From Pseudomonadota bacterium (GTDB taxonomy: Bacteria > Pseudomonadota > Gammaproteobacteria > Burkholderiales > Rhodocyclaceae), in contig JAFEDJ010000030.1 in assembly GCA_018241685.1 (NCBI GenBank), positions 28,806 through 92,805 on the forward strand: a stretch of DNA of 64,000 bases, given 5' to 3'. The notes below the pieces were generated by a model that was not told the origin of the DNA, searched no databases, and saw nothing but the letters and a program-made list of their open reading frames with translations. Each line of letters opens with the position of its first letter. Position 1 is the first letter of the stretch. The position numbers and the translations under genes are program-made. Shown piece by piece: positions 24,321 through 33,764 of the stretch.

Positions 24321-26117
24321 CTACGCGAACAGCTCATCCCCCACGTCCGCAAGCGCAGCGTCGCCGTTCATCACGATCTCGGCGTAAGCAGCAGCCTGGG
24401 GCAGTAGTTGATCGGCGTAGAAGCGGGCCGTGGCAATCTTGTTGCGGTAGAAGACCAGATCGCCGTCACCGCGGAACAGATGGCCGGCAGCGGCAAGCGC
24501 GGCCTTGCCCATCATCCACCCACCGCTGACAGTGACGGCCAGATGCAGGTAAGGCACCGCGGCGGTAAGCACGCCACCGAGGTTGTGTTTCGCACTACCG
24601 GCCAGCCATTCGCTGGCAACCGTCCATGCCTTCAACGCATTTCCAAGCTTGTGGCCGATGGCCTGCAGTTCCGGCTGGCCACTTGCGCCCAGCGCCTTGG
24701 CGGTAGCGTGGATCTCGCCAAACACAAACTTGACCGTAGCGCCCTGATCGCGCATCAGCTTGCGGAACAGCAGGTCGTTGGCCTGGATGCCGGTGGTACC
24801 CTCGTAGATCGTCGTGATGCGCGAGTCGCGCCAGTGCTGAGCAGCGCCTGTTTCCTCGATGAAGCCCATGCCGCCGTGGATCTGCACGCCGAGGGACGTC
24901 ACCTCGATGCCCATTTCGGTGCCGCCGCCCTTGACGATGGGAATCATCAGCTCGGCCAGATAAAGCTTCTGCTTGCGCACCTCGGCGTCCGGGTGCTTGT
25001 GGGCCAGATCGAGCAGCCCGGCGGTGTAGTAGGTCAGCGCACGGCAGGCTTCGACGCGGGACTTCATCAGCATCAGCATGCGGCGGACGTCCGGGTGCCT
25101 GTCAATGCTCACCAGCGCCTCGCCGGTCAGCGCATCGCGGCCCTGCTTGCGGTCGTGGGCATAGGCCAGCGCCTGCTGGTAGGCACGCTCGCCGAGGGCG
25201 ATGCCCTGCAGGCCTACACCGAGGCGAGCCTGGTTCATCATGATGAACATGTACTCGAGGCCCCGGTTGGCTTCGCCGAGCAGGTGGCCGACAGCACCCT
25301 CCTTGTCGCCAAAGGCCATCACGCAGGTCGGGCTGGCGTGGATGCCAAGCTTGTGCTCGATCGACACGCAATGGGCGTCGTTGCGTGGGCCCAGCGACCC
25401 GTCGGCATTCACCAGGAACTTCGGCACCAGGAACATCGAGATCCCCTTCACGCCAGCCGGCGCATCCGGCAGGCGGGCGAGAACGAGATGCACGATGTTG
25501 TCGGTCATGTCGTGGTCGCCGTAGGTGATGAAGATCTTCTGGCCGAAGACCCGGTACGTGCCGTCTGCCTGCGGCTCGGCCCGCGAGCGGATCAGGGCCA
25601 GATCGGAACCGGCCTGGGGCTCGGTGAGATTCATCGTGCCGGTCCATTCGCCGGACACCATCTTCTCCAGATAGGTCGTCTTCAGTTCGTCGCTGGCACA
25701 GGTCAGCAGGGCTTCGACGGCGCCGGTGGTCAGCAGCGGGCCGAGGGAGAAGGCCATGTTCGCCGAGCAGATCATCTCCTTGACGGCGATGCCGAGCAGG
25801 TCGGGCAATCCCTGGCCGCCGAACTCGGTAGGCAGCGTAATGCCGTTCCAGCCGGCATCGCGATACTGCTGATAGGCCGCCTTCCAGCCTGTCGGCGTCG
25901 TCACACCGTTGGCGCCGAGGATGCAGCCCTGCCTATCGCCGACGCGGTTGAGCGGTGCCAGCACCTCGCCGGCAAACTTGGCGGCTTCGTCGAGAATGGC
26001 GTCGGCCAGATCCGGCGTCGCCTCTTCGCAACCGGGCAGGCAAGCTATCTCGTTGGAAGCGGCCAGTTCGTCCATGACGAAGCGCATGTCCTTGATCGGG
26101 GCGCGGTAATCACTCAT
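24321..26117 (-). CDS. Acyl-CoA dehydrogenase, 600-residue class with C-terminal extension
   Basis: 598 aa from ATG 26117, preceded by AAGGAGAACGAA. The core carries LTEPQAGSDLALIRSRAEP (FAD/substrate site, ~157-175), IYGDHDMTDN-like loops and the catalytic-Glu region TTIYEGTTGIQANDLLFRKLM (~440-460). The ~120-residue C-terminal helical extension is typical of the FadE-like/DmdC-like class. It oxidises an acyl-CoA to the 2-enoyl-CoA. The chain length is unknown, and homologues are also annotated 3-methylmercaptopropionyl-CoA dehydrogenase. A PsrA-type box lies just upstream, linking it to the fatty-acid regulon. Confidence 0.9.
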   Translation of the reverse strand: MSDYRAPIKDMRFVMDELAASNEIACLPGCEEATPDLADAILDEAAKFAGEVLAPLNRVGDRQGCILGANGVTTPTGWKAAYQQYRDAGWNGITLPTEFGGQGLPDLLGIAVKEMICSANMAFSLGPLLTTGAVEALLTCASDELKTTYLEKMVSGEWTGTMNLTEPQAGSDLALIRSRAEPQADGTYRVFGQKIFITYGDHDMTDNIVHLVLARLPDAPAGVKGISMFLVPKFLVNADGSLGPRNDAHCVSIEHKLGIHASPTCVMAFGDKEGAVGHLLGEANRGLEYMFIMMNQARLGVGLQGIALGERAYQQALAYAHDRKQGRDALTGEALVSIDRHPDVRRMLMLMKSRVEACRALTYYTAGLLDLAHKHPDAEVRKQKLYLAELMIPIVKGGGTEMGIEVTSLGVQIHGGMGFIEETGAAQHWRDSRITTIYEGTTGIQANDLLFRKLMRDQGATVKFVFGEIHATAKALGASGQPELQAIGHKLGNALKAWTVASEWLAGSAKHNLGGVLTAAVPYLHLAVTVSGGWMMGKAALAAAGHLFRGDGDLVFYRNKIATARFYADQLLPQAAAYAEIVMNGDAALADVGDELFA

Positions 26118-26132
26118 TTCGTTCTCCTTGGT

Positions 26133-26148
26133 CAATCGTTCGTTTTAA
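26133..26148. promoter_or_regulatory. PsrA-type box upstream of the acyl-CoA dehydrogenase
   Basis: CAATCGTTCGTTTTAA matches the CAAACGTTCGTTTG pattern seen twice upstream of fadL, with one mismatch in the left half. It is 15 bp before the start codon. A PsrA-like TetR gene is at 35349-36077. Confidence 0.6.
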
Positions 26149-26283
26149 TTTGAAGGCGTAATCGGTTCAGCCCTGCGCCGCCATACGGCGGTCAGGAACA
26201 AGACATGAAGTGCGTGGGGCTTGCTGAATCCCGACCGCCACGCCGACCCGCTCCGGGGCCGGCTCAGCAAATCGGGCGATGGG

Positions 26284-27231
26284 TCAGAAGGATTTGGCCA
26301 ACAGGTCAGCCTTGGCAGCCAGGTACTCGCGCTTCATCCGGGCAATGACGTCGGCGGCCGGCAGCACGTCGTCGATGGTGCCAACACCCTGCCCTGCGCC
26401 CCAGATGTCTCGCCAGGCCTTGGCATCGTTCTCTTTACCGAAGCTCATGGCGCTCTTGTCGCGAACCGGCAGATCTTCCGGGTTGAGCCCGGCGGCGAGG
26501 ATGCTCTTCTTGAGATAGTTGCCATGCACGCCGGTGAAGTAAGGCGTGTAGACCACATCCTGGGCCGTGGACTCGAGCAGCGCCTGTTTGTAGGCCTCGG
26601 CGGCGTTGGCCTCCTCCGTCGCGATGAAGCGCGAGCCGATATAGGCGAAGTCGGCCCCCAAGGCCTGTGCGGCCAGGATGCTGGGGCCGTTGGTGATGGC
26701 ACCGGACAGGGCGATCGGGCCGTCGTAGAACTTGCGGACCTCACCGACCAGTGCGAAGGGGCTGAGGGTGCCGGCGTGACCTCCCGCGCCGGCGCAGACC
26801 AGGATCAAGCCGTCCACACCAGCTTCCAGCGCCTTCTCCGCATGGCGGATGCTGATCACGTCATGAAAGACCAGGCCGCCGTACGCATGCACCTGCGGCA
26901 CGATGCGGGTCGGCGCCGACAGGCTGGTGATGACCAGCGGCACCTCGTGCTTCACGCACAAGGCCATGTCGTGCTCCAACCGCGTGTTCGACGGATGGAT
27001 GATCTGGTTCACCGCGAAGGGCGCAGCCGCCGGGCTCTCCGCCAGCGTGGCGCGGATGCGTGTCAGCCAGTCGTCGAGCAGTTCCTGCGGACGCGCGTTC
27101 AACGCCGGAAAGGAACCGATGACGCCGCTGCGGCACTGGGCGATGACCAGGTCAGGGTTGGAAACGATGAACATCGGCGCGCAGATCACCGGCAGCGCGA
27201 GGTTCTTGTTCAACGAAGCGGGAATCGACAT
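26284..27231 (-). CDS. Nitronate monooxygenase (2-nitropropane dioxygenase family)
   Basis: 315 aa FMN TIM barrel. It starts with LALPVICAPMFIVSNPDLVIA (~11-31) and has the FMN-binding ICAGAGGHAGTLSPFALVGEVR-type loop (~140-160) and a GADFAYIGSRFIATEEANA segment (~195-213). The Gly-His-Ala-Gly motif holds the catalytic His of class I enzymes. It starts at the base directly before the fadD stop, as the last gene of the fad operon. Members inside beta-oxidation operons often act as enoyl or propionate-3-nitronate oxidases; the true substrate is unproved. Confidence 0.85.
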   Translation of the reverse strand: MSIPASLNKNLALPVICAPMFIVSNPDLVIAQCRSGVIGSFPALNARPQELLDDWLTRIRATLAESPAAAPFAVNQIIHPSNTRLEHDMALCVKHEVPLVITSLSAPTRIVPQVHAYGGLVFHDVISIRHAEKALEAGVDGLILVCAGAGGHAGTLSPFALVGEVRKFYDGPIALSGAITNGPSILAAQALGADFAYIGSRFIATEEANAAEAYKQALLESTAQDVVYTPYFTGVHGNYLKKSILAAGLNPEDLPVRDKSAMSFGKENDAKAWRDIWGAGQGVGTIDDVLPAADVIARMKREYLAAKADLLAKSF

Positions 27232-28896
27232 TCAGGCAGCCTCCTTCAATGCGCGACGCAGGATCTTGCCAACGTTGGTGCGCGGCAGGTCATCGCGAAA
27301 CTCTACGTGTTTGGGTACTTTGTAGCCGGTCAGCACGGTACGACAGTGCTCGATCAGCGCTTTTTCGGTCAGTGCCGGATCTTTGCGGACGACAAAGATC
27401 TTCACCGCCTCGCCGGAATGCTCGTCGGTGATTCCAATTGCCGCCACGTCGCCAACGCCCGGATGCATCGCCACCGCCTCTTCGACCTCGTTGGGATACA
27501 CGTTGAAGCCAGACACCAGGATCATGTCCTTCTTGCGGTCCACCAGGAAGACAAAGCCCTGCTTGTCCACATAGCCCATGTCGCCGGTGCGCAGGAAGCC
27601 GTCCGGATGAAAGGCGTTGGCGGTTTCCTCGGGGCGCAGCCAGTAGCCCTTCATCACCTGCGGGCCGCGGATGCAGATCTCGCCGACCTGGGTGATCGGC
27701 ACCTCAGTCCCGATGTCGTCGCGGATCGAGATCTCGGTGGACGAGATCGGCAGGCCGATCGCCCCGTTGAAAGCATCCATATCGAGGGGGTTGATGGTCG
27801 CCGCCGGCGAGGTCTCGGTCAGCCCGTAGGCCTGCAGCAGCGGCGTGCCGGCGACCTGGCGCCAGCGCTCCGCCACCGGGGCCTGGACGGCCATGCCGCC
27901 GCCAAGGGTGACGCGCATCGTCGAGAAATCCAGCTTGGCGAAATCCGGGTTGTTGAGCAGCGCGTTGAACAGCGTATTGACGCCAGTGAACACACTCACC
28001 GGGTATTTCGACCATTCCTTCACGAAACCCGGGATGTCGCGGGGATTGGCGATCAGGAGGTTCGTCGCCCCGATCATCAGGAAGGTCAGGCAGTTCGCCG
28101 TCAGCGCGAAGACGTGATACAGCGGCAAGGCGGTGACGATGATCTCCCGCCCCTCGCGCACCGCCGGGCGGATCCAGTTGTAGGCCTGGGTGACGTTCGA
28201 CGCGATGTTGGCGTGGGTCAGCATTGCGCCCTTGGAGACCCCGGTCGTACCGCCGGTGTATTGCAGGAAGGCCAGATCCTGCTGGCCGAGCGGCACCGGC
28301 TTGAAGCGCTGGCGCTGACCGATGGAGAGGGCGGTGCCGAAGTTGATTGCCGTCGGGATGGCCCACGCCGGCACCATCTTCTTTACGCGGCGCACGACCA
28401 GGTTGACCAGTGCCCCCTTCAGCGCACCCAGCATCTCGCCCATCGGCGTGACGATGACGTGGCGCAGCGCGGTCGTCCTGGGCAGCACCTGCTCCAGCGT
28501 ATGGGCGAAGTTCTCGACGATGACGATGGCCGCCGCACCGGAGTCCTTGAGCTGATGCTCCAGTTCCCGCGGGGTGTACAGCGGGTTGCAATTGACCACC
28601 ACGCAGCCGGCCCGCAAGGTGCCGAACAGCGCTACCGGGTATTGCAGCAGGTTCGGCATCATCAGCGCGACGCGGTCGCCCTTCTGCAGCCCCCGCGACT
28701 GCAGCCAGCCAGCAAAGGCAAGGGACGCCTCGTCGAGCTGGCGGTACGTCATCTCCTTGCCCATGCTGATGTAGGCGACCTTGTCCGCGTAGGTCTTGCA
28801 GGCCTTCTCAAGCAGCGCGACCAGCGACGGGATATGTTCGATGTCGATATCCGCCGGGATACCCGCTGGATAGCTTTGCAGCCAGATTCTGTCCAT
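27232..28896 (-). CDS. fadD: Long-chain fatty acid-CoA ligase
   Basis: 554 aa. It has the ATP P-loop YTGGTTGVSKGA (~203-214), the A5 motif YGLTETSPA (~346-354), the FRTGD-type A8 region LRTGDMGYVDKQGFVFLVDRKKDMI, NVYPNEVEEA and the C-terminal catalytic Lys in VGKILRR. The ATG at 28896 follows GAGGAGACAG; the longer frame to 28953 is not needed. It activates fatty acids to acyl-CoA at the inner membrane, taking acids imported by FadL. It lies 22 bp after the CHI-like gene in the operon. Confidence 0.95.
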   Translation of the reverse strand: MDRIWLQSYPAGIPADIDIEHIPSLVALLEKACKTYADKVAYISMGKEMTYRQLDEASLAFAGWLQSRGLQKGDRVALMMPNLLQYPVALFGTLRAGCVVVNCNPLYTPRELEHQLKDSGAAAIVIVENFAHTLEQVLPRTTALRHVIVTPMGEMLGALKGALVNLVVRRVKKMVPAWAIPTAINFGTALSIGQRQRFKPVPLGQQDLAFLQYTGGTTGVSKGAMLTHANIASNVTQAYNWIRPAVREGREIIVTALPLYHVFALTANCLTFLMIGATNLLIANPRDIPGFVKEWSKYPVSVFTGVNTLFNALLNNPDFAKLDFSTMRVTLGGGMAVQAPVAERWRQVAGTPLLQAYGLTETSPAATINPLDMDAFNGAIGLPISSTEISIRDDIGTEVPITQVGEICIRGPQVMKGYWLRPEETANAFHPDGFLRTGDMGYVDKQGFVFLVDRKKDMILVSGFNVYPNEVEEAVAMHPGVGDVAAIGITDEHSGEAVKIFVVRKDPALTEKALIEHCRTVLTGYKVPKHVEFRDDLPRTNVGKILRRALKEAA

Positions 28897-28918
28897 GTCT
28901 GTCTCCTCGGCTGGCCGG

Positions 28919-29494
28919 TCAGTTGCCGAGCAGCGCTTTCTTGAGCCCGGCATCCGCCGGCTTGTCGCCGAGCCAGACCTTCAACAAGGCCTTGGCGAAC
29001 GCGCCGCCGGCGACCTTGCCGCGGGGCTCGCCGTTGACGCTCAGCGCCACACCATCGCCGCTGAAGTCGAGGGCGACGCTGTCGCCCTCACGCACCTTGC
29101 CGAGGCCGCGCATCAGGCTGCCGAACTGCTCCGACTGGGGCTTCACGGCCTCCAGCTCGGCAGGTGTGTTGTTGTGGGCCAGCCCCTCCTCCAGCGCCGA
29201 ATGCAGCGTGTCGGCGCTGATGTCGCGCAGCAGGCGCAGGCTCATCCGGCGCGGCGTGGTGGCGTCGATCAGTGCAGCGGCCGTGCCGCTCTTCTGCGGC
29301 ACATACAGCGCGCCGACATAGAGCTTGATGAACAGTTTGCTGCGCAGGCCGGCGCCGTTCAGCACCAGCTCGCTGTTGCCGACGCGGGCCCGCTCTTCGA
29401 TCTTCACGCCGGCGACTTCCGCGGCGTGCAGCCCGGGCGCAGCCAGCAGGGTCGCCAGCAAGGCGGCCCCGGCGAAACGATGAAATTGACTCAT
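28919..29494 (-). CDS. Chalcone-isomerase-fold secreted protein
   Basis: 191 aa. A signal peptide (FAGAALLATLLAAPGLHAAEVAG) precedes a CHI-like domain: KIEERARVGNSELVLNGAGLRSKLFIKLYVGALYVPQ (~31-67) and a C-terminal ALLKVWLGDKPADAGLKKALLG. Bacterial homologues are periplasmic and lack a flavonoid substrate; plant relatives (FAP) bind fatty acids. Its place between a thioesterase-like gene and fadD suggests fatty-acid binding in the periplasm, which is inference. Its start overlaps the previous gene by 4 bp. Confidence 0.85.
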   Translation of the reverse strand: MSQFHRFAGAALLATLLAAPGLHAAEVAGVKIEERARVGNSELVLNGAGLRSKLFIKLYVGALYVPQKSGTAAALIDATTPRRMSLRLLRDISADTLHSALEEGLAHNNTPAELEAVKPQSEQFGSLMRGLGKVREGDSVALDFSGDGVALSVNGEPRGKVAGGAFAKALLKVWLGDKPADAGLKKALLGN

Positions 29495-30003
29495 TGCTCT
29501 CCTCCAGCGGATTTCTTCCGGTAGAAATTCTTCTCGGCGATATAAACGGTGCGCTCCACCACCGTATGCACGACACCCTGCGCGTCCTTCAGTTCGACCT
29601 GGAAGGTCCGCTCCAGCTCCGGCTGCTGCGCCAGCGCGGCGCGGATGTCGGCCAGCTCGTCGGGACTCAGCACGAAGTCGGCGTACAGCGTCGTGTAGCC
29701 CGGTTTGCGGTAGCGGATACTCGCCGCCTTGTCCCACACGATGTAACCGTCGCCTAATGCCGCCATCAGCATCATCGGGTGCGCCCCGTCGGTGATCGCG
29801 AACAGCGAGCCGCCGTACAGCGAACCGACGATGTTGCGGGTCTTCCACGACAGGGGCAGCGCTATACGGATGTGGCGCAGGTCCCGCCCCACATGCACGA
29901 CCCGCCCGCCCGTACCGCGGAAAGCCGGGTGCAGGTTGAAGCCCAGGCGCACCATGCGGGCACGCCACGCGGGCGGAAGTTTGGCGAGCCAGGCGGGCTT
30001 CAT
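29491..30003 (-). CDS. DUF4442 hotdog-fold thioesterase-like protein
   Basis: 170 aa from ATG 30003, which has AAGAAGAACAG upstream; an ATG at 30027 lacks a ribosome site. The hotdog fold is indicated by FNLHPAFRGTGGRVVHVGRDLRHIRIALPLSWKTRNIVGSLYGGSLFAITD (~26-76), with a GG..FA..D active-site-like segment. It probably hydrolyses or binds acyl-CoA. It is in the fad operon, coupled by ATGA to the CHI-like gene. Confidence 0.8.
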   Translation of the reverse strand: MKPAWLAKLPPAWRARMVRLGFNLHPAFRGTGGRVVHVGRDLRHIRIALPLSWKTRNIVGSLYGGSLFAITDGAHPMMLMAALGDGYIVWDKAASIRYRKPGYTTLYADFVLSPDELADIRAALAQQPELERTFQVELKDAQGVVHTVVERTVYIAEKNFYRKKSAGGEQ

Positions 30004-30081
30004 GGTCTGTTCTTCTTTTATGGTCATGAATGGCGGTGGTAAAGCCCCGCGCCCCCAGATGCAGGCGCGCGGGACGCATCG

Positions 30082-31281
30082 TCACACGCGCTCGAAGATA
30101 CCGGCGGCGCCCATGCCTGTGCCGATGCACATCGTCACCATGCCATAGCGGCCGCCGGTGCGCTGCAGGCCGTGCACCACGGTGGCGGTGCGGATCGCAC
30201 CAGTCGCGCCGAGAGGATGGCCGAGGGCGATGGCGCCACCGAGCGGATTGACCTTGTCCGGATCGAGGCCGAGCTCCTGCATCACCGCCAGCGACTGGGC
30301 GGCGAAAGCTTCGTTCAGTTCGATCCAGTCCAGCTCGTCCTGGCGGATGCCGGCCTGGGCCAGCGCCTTCGGAATCGCCGCTACCGGACCGATGCCCATG
30401 ATGTCCGGCGCCACGCCAGCCACCGCATAACCGGCGAAGCGGGCCAGCGGCGTCAGCTTGTGTTCCCGCAAGATCTTCTCCGACACCAGCATCACCGCCC
30501 CGGCGCCATCCGACATCTGCGACGAGTTGCCAGCGGTAACCGAGCCGCGCACGTTGAACACCGGCTTCAATTTGCCGAGCTTCTCCAGCGAGGCATCCTG
30601 GCGCGGCCCTTCGTCCACCTCGACGGTGCGCTGACGGGCGCGAACCTGCCCGCTCACCAGATCGGGGACGTGCTCGGTGAAGCTGTAAGGCGTCGTCTCG
30701 GCGTTGAAATGGCCGGCCAGGATCGCCGCGCAGGCCTTCTGATTGGACGCCAGCGCGAACTGGTCCTGGGCCTCGCGGCCGACCTTCCATTGCTGGGCGA
30801 CCTTTTCTGCGGTGAGGCCCATGCCGTAGGCGATGCCCAGGTTCTCCTCGTGGGCGAAGATCGCCGGGTTCATCGACATCTTGTTGCCCATCATCTGCGG
30901 CATCACGCTCATCGACTCGGTACCGGCGGCGATCATCACGTCAGCCAGGCCCAGACGGATCTGGTTTGCTGCATCGGCTACCGCCTGCACGCCGGACGAG
31001 CAGAAGCGGTTGATCGTCAGCCCCGGCACGCTGGTCGGCAAACCGGCCAGCAGGAGGCCGATGCGGGCGACGTTCATGCCCTGCTCCGCCTCCGGCATCG
31101 CACAGCCGACGATGACGTCGCCGATCAGGGCCGGATCGATGCCCGGCACCTGGGCCACGACGGACTTGAGGACCGCAGCCAGCATGTCGTCCGGACGGAC
31201 ATTACGGAATGCGCCGTTGCGCTTGGCCACCGGCAGGCGGGTCGCGGCGACGATGTAGGCGTCTTGAATCTGTTTGCTCAT
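30082..31281 (-). CDS. fadA: Acetyl-CoA C-acyltransferase (3-ketoacyl-CoA thiolase)
   Basis: 399 aa thiolase. The acylated Cys lies in [14 protein letters not shown] (~89-102), the catalytic His in [16 protein letters not shown] (~347-362), and the second Cys in [18 protein letters not shown] near the C-terminus. It performs the last step of beta-oxidation, partnering the FadB-like protein encoded 21 bp upstream. Confidence 0.95.
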   Translation of the reverse strand: MSKQIQDAYIVAATRLPVAKRNGAFRNVRPDDMLAAVLKSVVAQVPGIDPALIGDVIVGCAMPEAEQGMNVARIGLLLAGLPTSVPGLTINRFCSSGVQAVADAANQIRLGLADVMIAAGTESMSVMPQMMGNKMSMNPAIFAHEENLGIAYGMGLTAEKVAQQWKVGREAQDQFALASNQKACAAILAGHFNAETTPYSFTEHVPDLVSGQVRARQRTVEVDEGPRQDASLEKLGKLKPVFNVRGSVTAGNSSQMSDGAGAVMLVSEKILREHKLTPLARFAGYAVAGVAPDIMGIGPVAAIPKALAQAGIRQDELDWIELNEAFAAQSLAVMQELGLDPDKVNPLGGAIALGHPLGATGAIRTATVVHGLQRTGGRYGMVTMCIGTGMGAAGIFERV

Positions 31282-31302
31282 GGCTTTGTCTCCTTGGCCC
31301 GA

Positions 31303-33702
31303 TCAGTTGCGCAGCGGCTTGCCGGTTTCCAGCATGTGCTGGATGCGGGCTTGCGTGAGGGGATCTTTCAGCAGTGCGACGAACAGGCGGCGCTCGACGG
31401 TGAGCAGCCATTCCTCGTCCACCAGGCTGCCGGTTTCCACCTCGCCACCGCACAGGGCAGTGGCAGCCGCCTTGGCCACCTTGTAATCGTGGGCGGAGAT
31501 CATCCCGCCTTCCTTCATGTTCACCAGCATCATCTCGAAGGTGGCGATGCCGTTCTTGCCGGCGACCGGAATGCCTCGGGCCAGCTGCGGCGGGGTGTGG
31601 CCGGCATCGGCCATGGCGCGTGCTTCGCGGATGGCAACCCACAGCAGTTCGTGGGCATTGAAGAGGATGGTGTCTGACGGCCGGGCGAAGCCGTAGTCGA
31701 TGGCCTCCTCGGCGCTTTTGGCGACCTTCGCCATCGCAATCGTCTGGAACACCGGCTGCAGGAAGTTGAACACCTCCGTCGGCGTTGCGGACTGGGCGGC
31801 CAGTTCAGCCGCACGCACCGCGAACTCCTTGCAGCCGCCACCCGCCGGGATCAGGCCGACACCGGCTTCCACCAGGCCCACGTAGCTCTCCAGCGCCAGC
31901 ACGCGCTTGCCCGCATGCATGACGAACTCGCAACCGCCGCCGAGCGCCATGCCCTGCACCGCGGCAACGACCGGAACCTGCGCATACTTCAACGCCTGCG
32001 AGGCGCGCTGGAACTTCTCGACGGTCGCCTCCAGCACGTCGAAGCGGCCGGCGCTGATGGCTTCCGCCACCTGCTGCAGATTGGCCCCGACAGCGAACGG
32101 CGCCTCGTGCCACACGACGAGACCGTCGAGCGTGGTTTCCGCCTGGCGCACCGCGGCGATGACACCGTCGAGCACCTCGTTGCCGATGGTATGCATCTTC
32201 GACTTGATCGACACGATGCCGATACCGGCATCGACCGCAGGCAGACGCCAAAGGCGCACGCCGTCGTTCTCGTACAGGGTCTCGCCGGACTGTTCCGGTG
32301 ACGCCACGTTCTCGCCGAGCACCCGCTCAGGGAAGAGCTGGCGGCGGTAAACCGGCAAGTCGGAACGCGGCACGTAGGTATTGCGGCGGGCCGACCAGGA
32401 GCCCTCTGGCGTATGCACGCCAGTGCGGCCGGCTTCCAGCGCCCAGGCCGGCAGCGGCACATCGCTCATGGCTTTACCGGCCGCAATGTCGGCGGCCACC
32501 GCATCGGCAATGGCGGACCAACCGGCAGCCTGCCAAGTTTCGAACGGCCCTTGCGCCCAGCCGAAGCCCCAGCGCATGGCCAGGTCGAGGTCGCGGGCGT
32601 TATCGGCCACGTTCTCGAGCTGCACAGCAGCGTAGTGGAAGATGTCGCGGAAGATCGCCCACAGGAATTGCGCATGGGGATGTTGCGAGGCCCGCAGTGC
32701 GGCGAATTTCTCCGCCGGGTTCCGGATCTTGAGGATCGCAGCGACCTCGTCGGCAATTTCAGCGGAGGACGGCCGATAGCCCTGCTCGGCCAGGTCGAGC
32801 ACCTGAATCTCCTTACCCTGCTTGCGGAAGATGCCGCAGCGGGTCTTCTGCCCGAGGGCGCCCTGCGCGATCAGCAACTTCAGCCAGGCCGGCGTGGTGA
32901 AGTGCGCATGCCAAGGGTCGTCGGGCAGGGTGTCCTGCATCGTCTTGATGACGTGGGCCAGCGTGTCCAGGCCGACCACATCGGCGGTGCGGTAGGTTGC
33001 GCTCTTCGGCCGGCCGATCTTCGGGCCGGTCAGCGCATCGACCTCGTCGAAGCCAAGGCCGAAGGCCTGGGTATGGTGCATCACCGCCAGGATGGAGAAG
33101 ACGCCGATGCGGTTGGCGACGAAGTTCGGTGTGTCCAGCGCGCGGATCACGCCTTTGCCGAGCCGGGACGTGAGCCAAGTTTCCAATGCGTCGAGCAGCG
33201 TGGCATCGGTGCGCTGCGTGGCGATGAGCTCCACCAGATGCATGTAGCGTGGCGGGTTGAAGAAGTGCACACCGCAGAAACGCGGGCGCAACACCTCCGG
33301 CAGGCCCTGCTCCAGCGCGTTCATCGACAGGCCGGAGGTGTTCGACGCGATCACCGCGTCCGGCGCCAGGAAGGGGCTGATCTTCGCGTAGAGATCGTGC
33401 TTCCAGTCCATACGCTCGGCAATCGCCTCGATGATCAGGTCGCAGTCGGCGAGCAGCGGTAGGTGTTCCTCATAGTTGGCGGCGTCGATGAAGCGCAGCG
33501 TGTCCTTGCTCGCCAGCGGCGCCGGGTCGAGCTTCTTGAGGCCGTCGAGGGCTTTCCTTACAACCGCGTTCTTGTCGCCGTCCTTGGAGGGCAGGTCGAA
33601 CAGCACGACGGGCACGTCGGCATTGGCGAGGTGGGCGGCGATCTGCGCGCCCATCACGCCGGCGCCGAGGACCGCGGCCTTTCTTACGATCAACTTGTTC
33701 AA
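31303..33702 (-). CDS. 3-hydroxyacyl-CoA dehydrogenase/enoyl-CoA hydratase fusion (FadB/FadN-like)
   Basis: 799 aa. The domain order is dehydrogenase first (FadN order), unlike E. coli FadB. It has NAD Rossmann VLGAGVMGAQIAAHLANADVPVVLFD (~11-36), HFFNPPRYMHLVELI and two 3HCDH C-terminal helical segments to ~400. A crotonase domain (~470-700) follows, with oxyanion-loop segment VVAAVQGMALGGGCEFVMHAGKR and glutamate-bearing VGLVEAGVGLIPAGGGCKEF. It performs the hydration and dehydrogenation steps of beta-oxidation. It lies 62 bp downstream of fadL. Confidence 0.92.
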   Translation of the reverse strand: MNKLIVRKAAVLGAGVMGAQIAAHLANADVPVVLFDLPSKDGDKNAVVRKALDGLKKLDPAPLASKDTLRFIDAANYEEHLPLLADCDLIIEAIAERMDWKHDLYAKISPFLAPDAVIASNTSGLSMNALEQGLPEVLRPRFCGVHFFNPPRYMHLVELIATQRTDATLLDALETWLTSRLGKGVIRALDTPNFVANRIGVFSILAVMHHTQAFGLGFDEVDALTGPKIGRPKSATYRTADVVGLDTLAHVIKTMQDTLPDDPWHAHFTTPAWLKLLIAQGALGQKTRCGIFRKQGKEIQVLDLAEQGYRPSSAEIADEVAAILKIRNPAEKFAALRASQHPHAQFLWAIFRDIFHYAAVQLENVADNARDLDLAMRWGFGWAQGPFETWQAAGWSAIADAVAADIAAGKAMSDVPLPAWALEAGRTGVHTPEGSWSARRNTYVPRSDLPVYRRQLFPERVLGENVASPEQSGETLYENDGVRLWRLPAVDAGIGIVSIKSKMHTIGNEVLDGVIAAVRQAETTLDGLVVWHEAPFAVGANLQQVAEAISAGRFDVLEATVEKFQRASQALKYAQVPVVAAVQGMALGGGCEFVMHAGKRVLALESYVGLVEAGVGLIPAGGGCKEFAVRAAELAAQSATPTEVFNFLQPVFQTIAMAKVAKSAEEAIDYGFARPSDTILFNAHELLWVAIREARAMADAGHTPPQLARGIPVAGKNGIATFEMMLVNMKEGGMISAHDYKVAKAAATALCGGEVETGSLVDEEWLLTVERRLFVALLKDPLTQARIQHMLETGKPLRN

Positions 33703-33764
33703 GGGCTGTCTCCTTCAGCAATCAGGATTATGCATTAAGGGTATATAAAAATCGTGGCGACGCA

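Noticed and set aside
26221..28944. Very long plus-strand open frame (907 codons) opposite the nitronate monooxygenase and fadD genes
   Set aside because: It is antisense to two clear enzyme genes, has Arg/Gln/His/Asp-rich composition without domains, and is a GC-bias shadow. The same holds for the long antisense frames opposite the livFGHM genes and nrdA.
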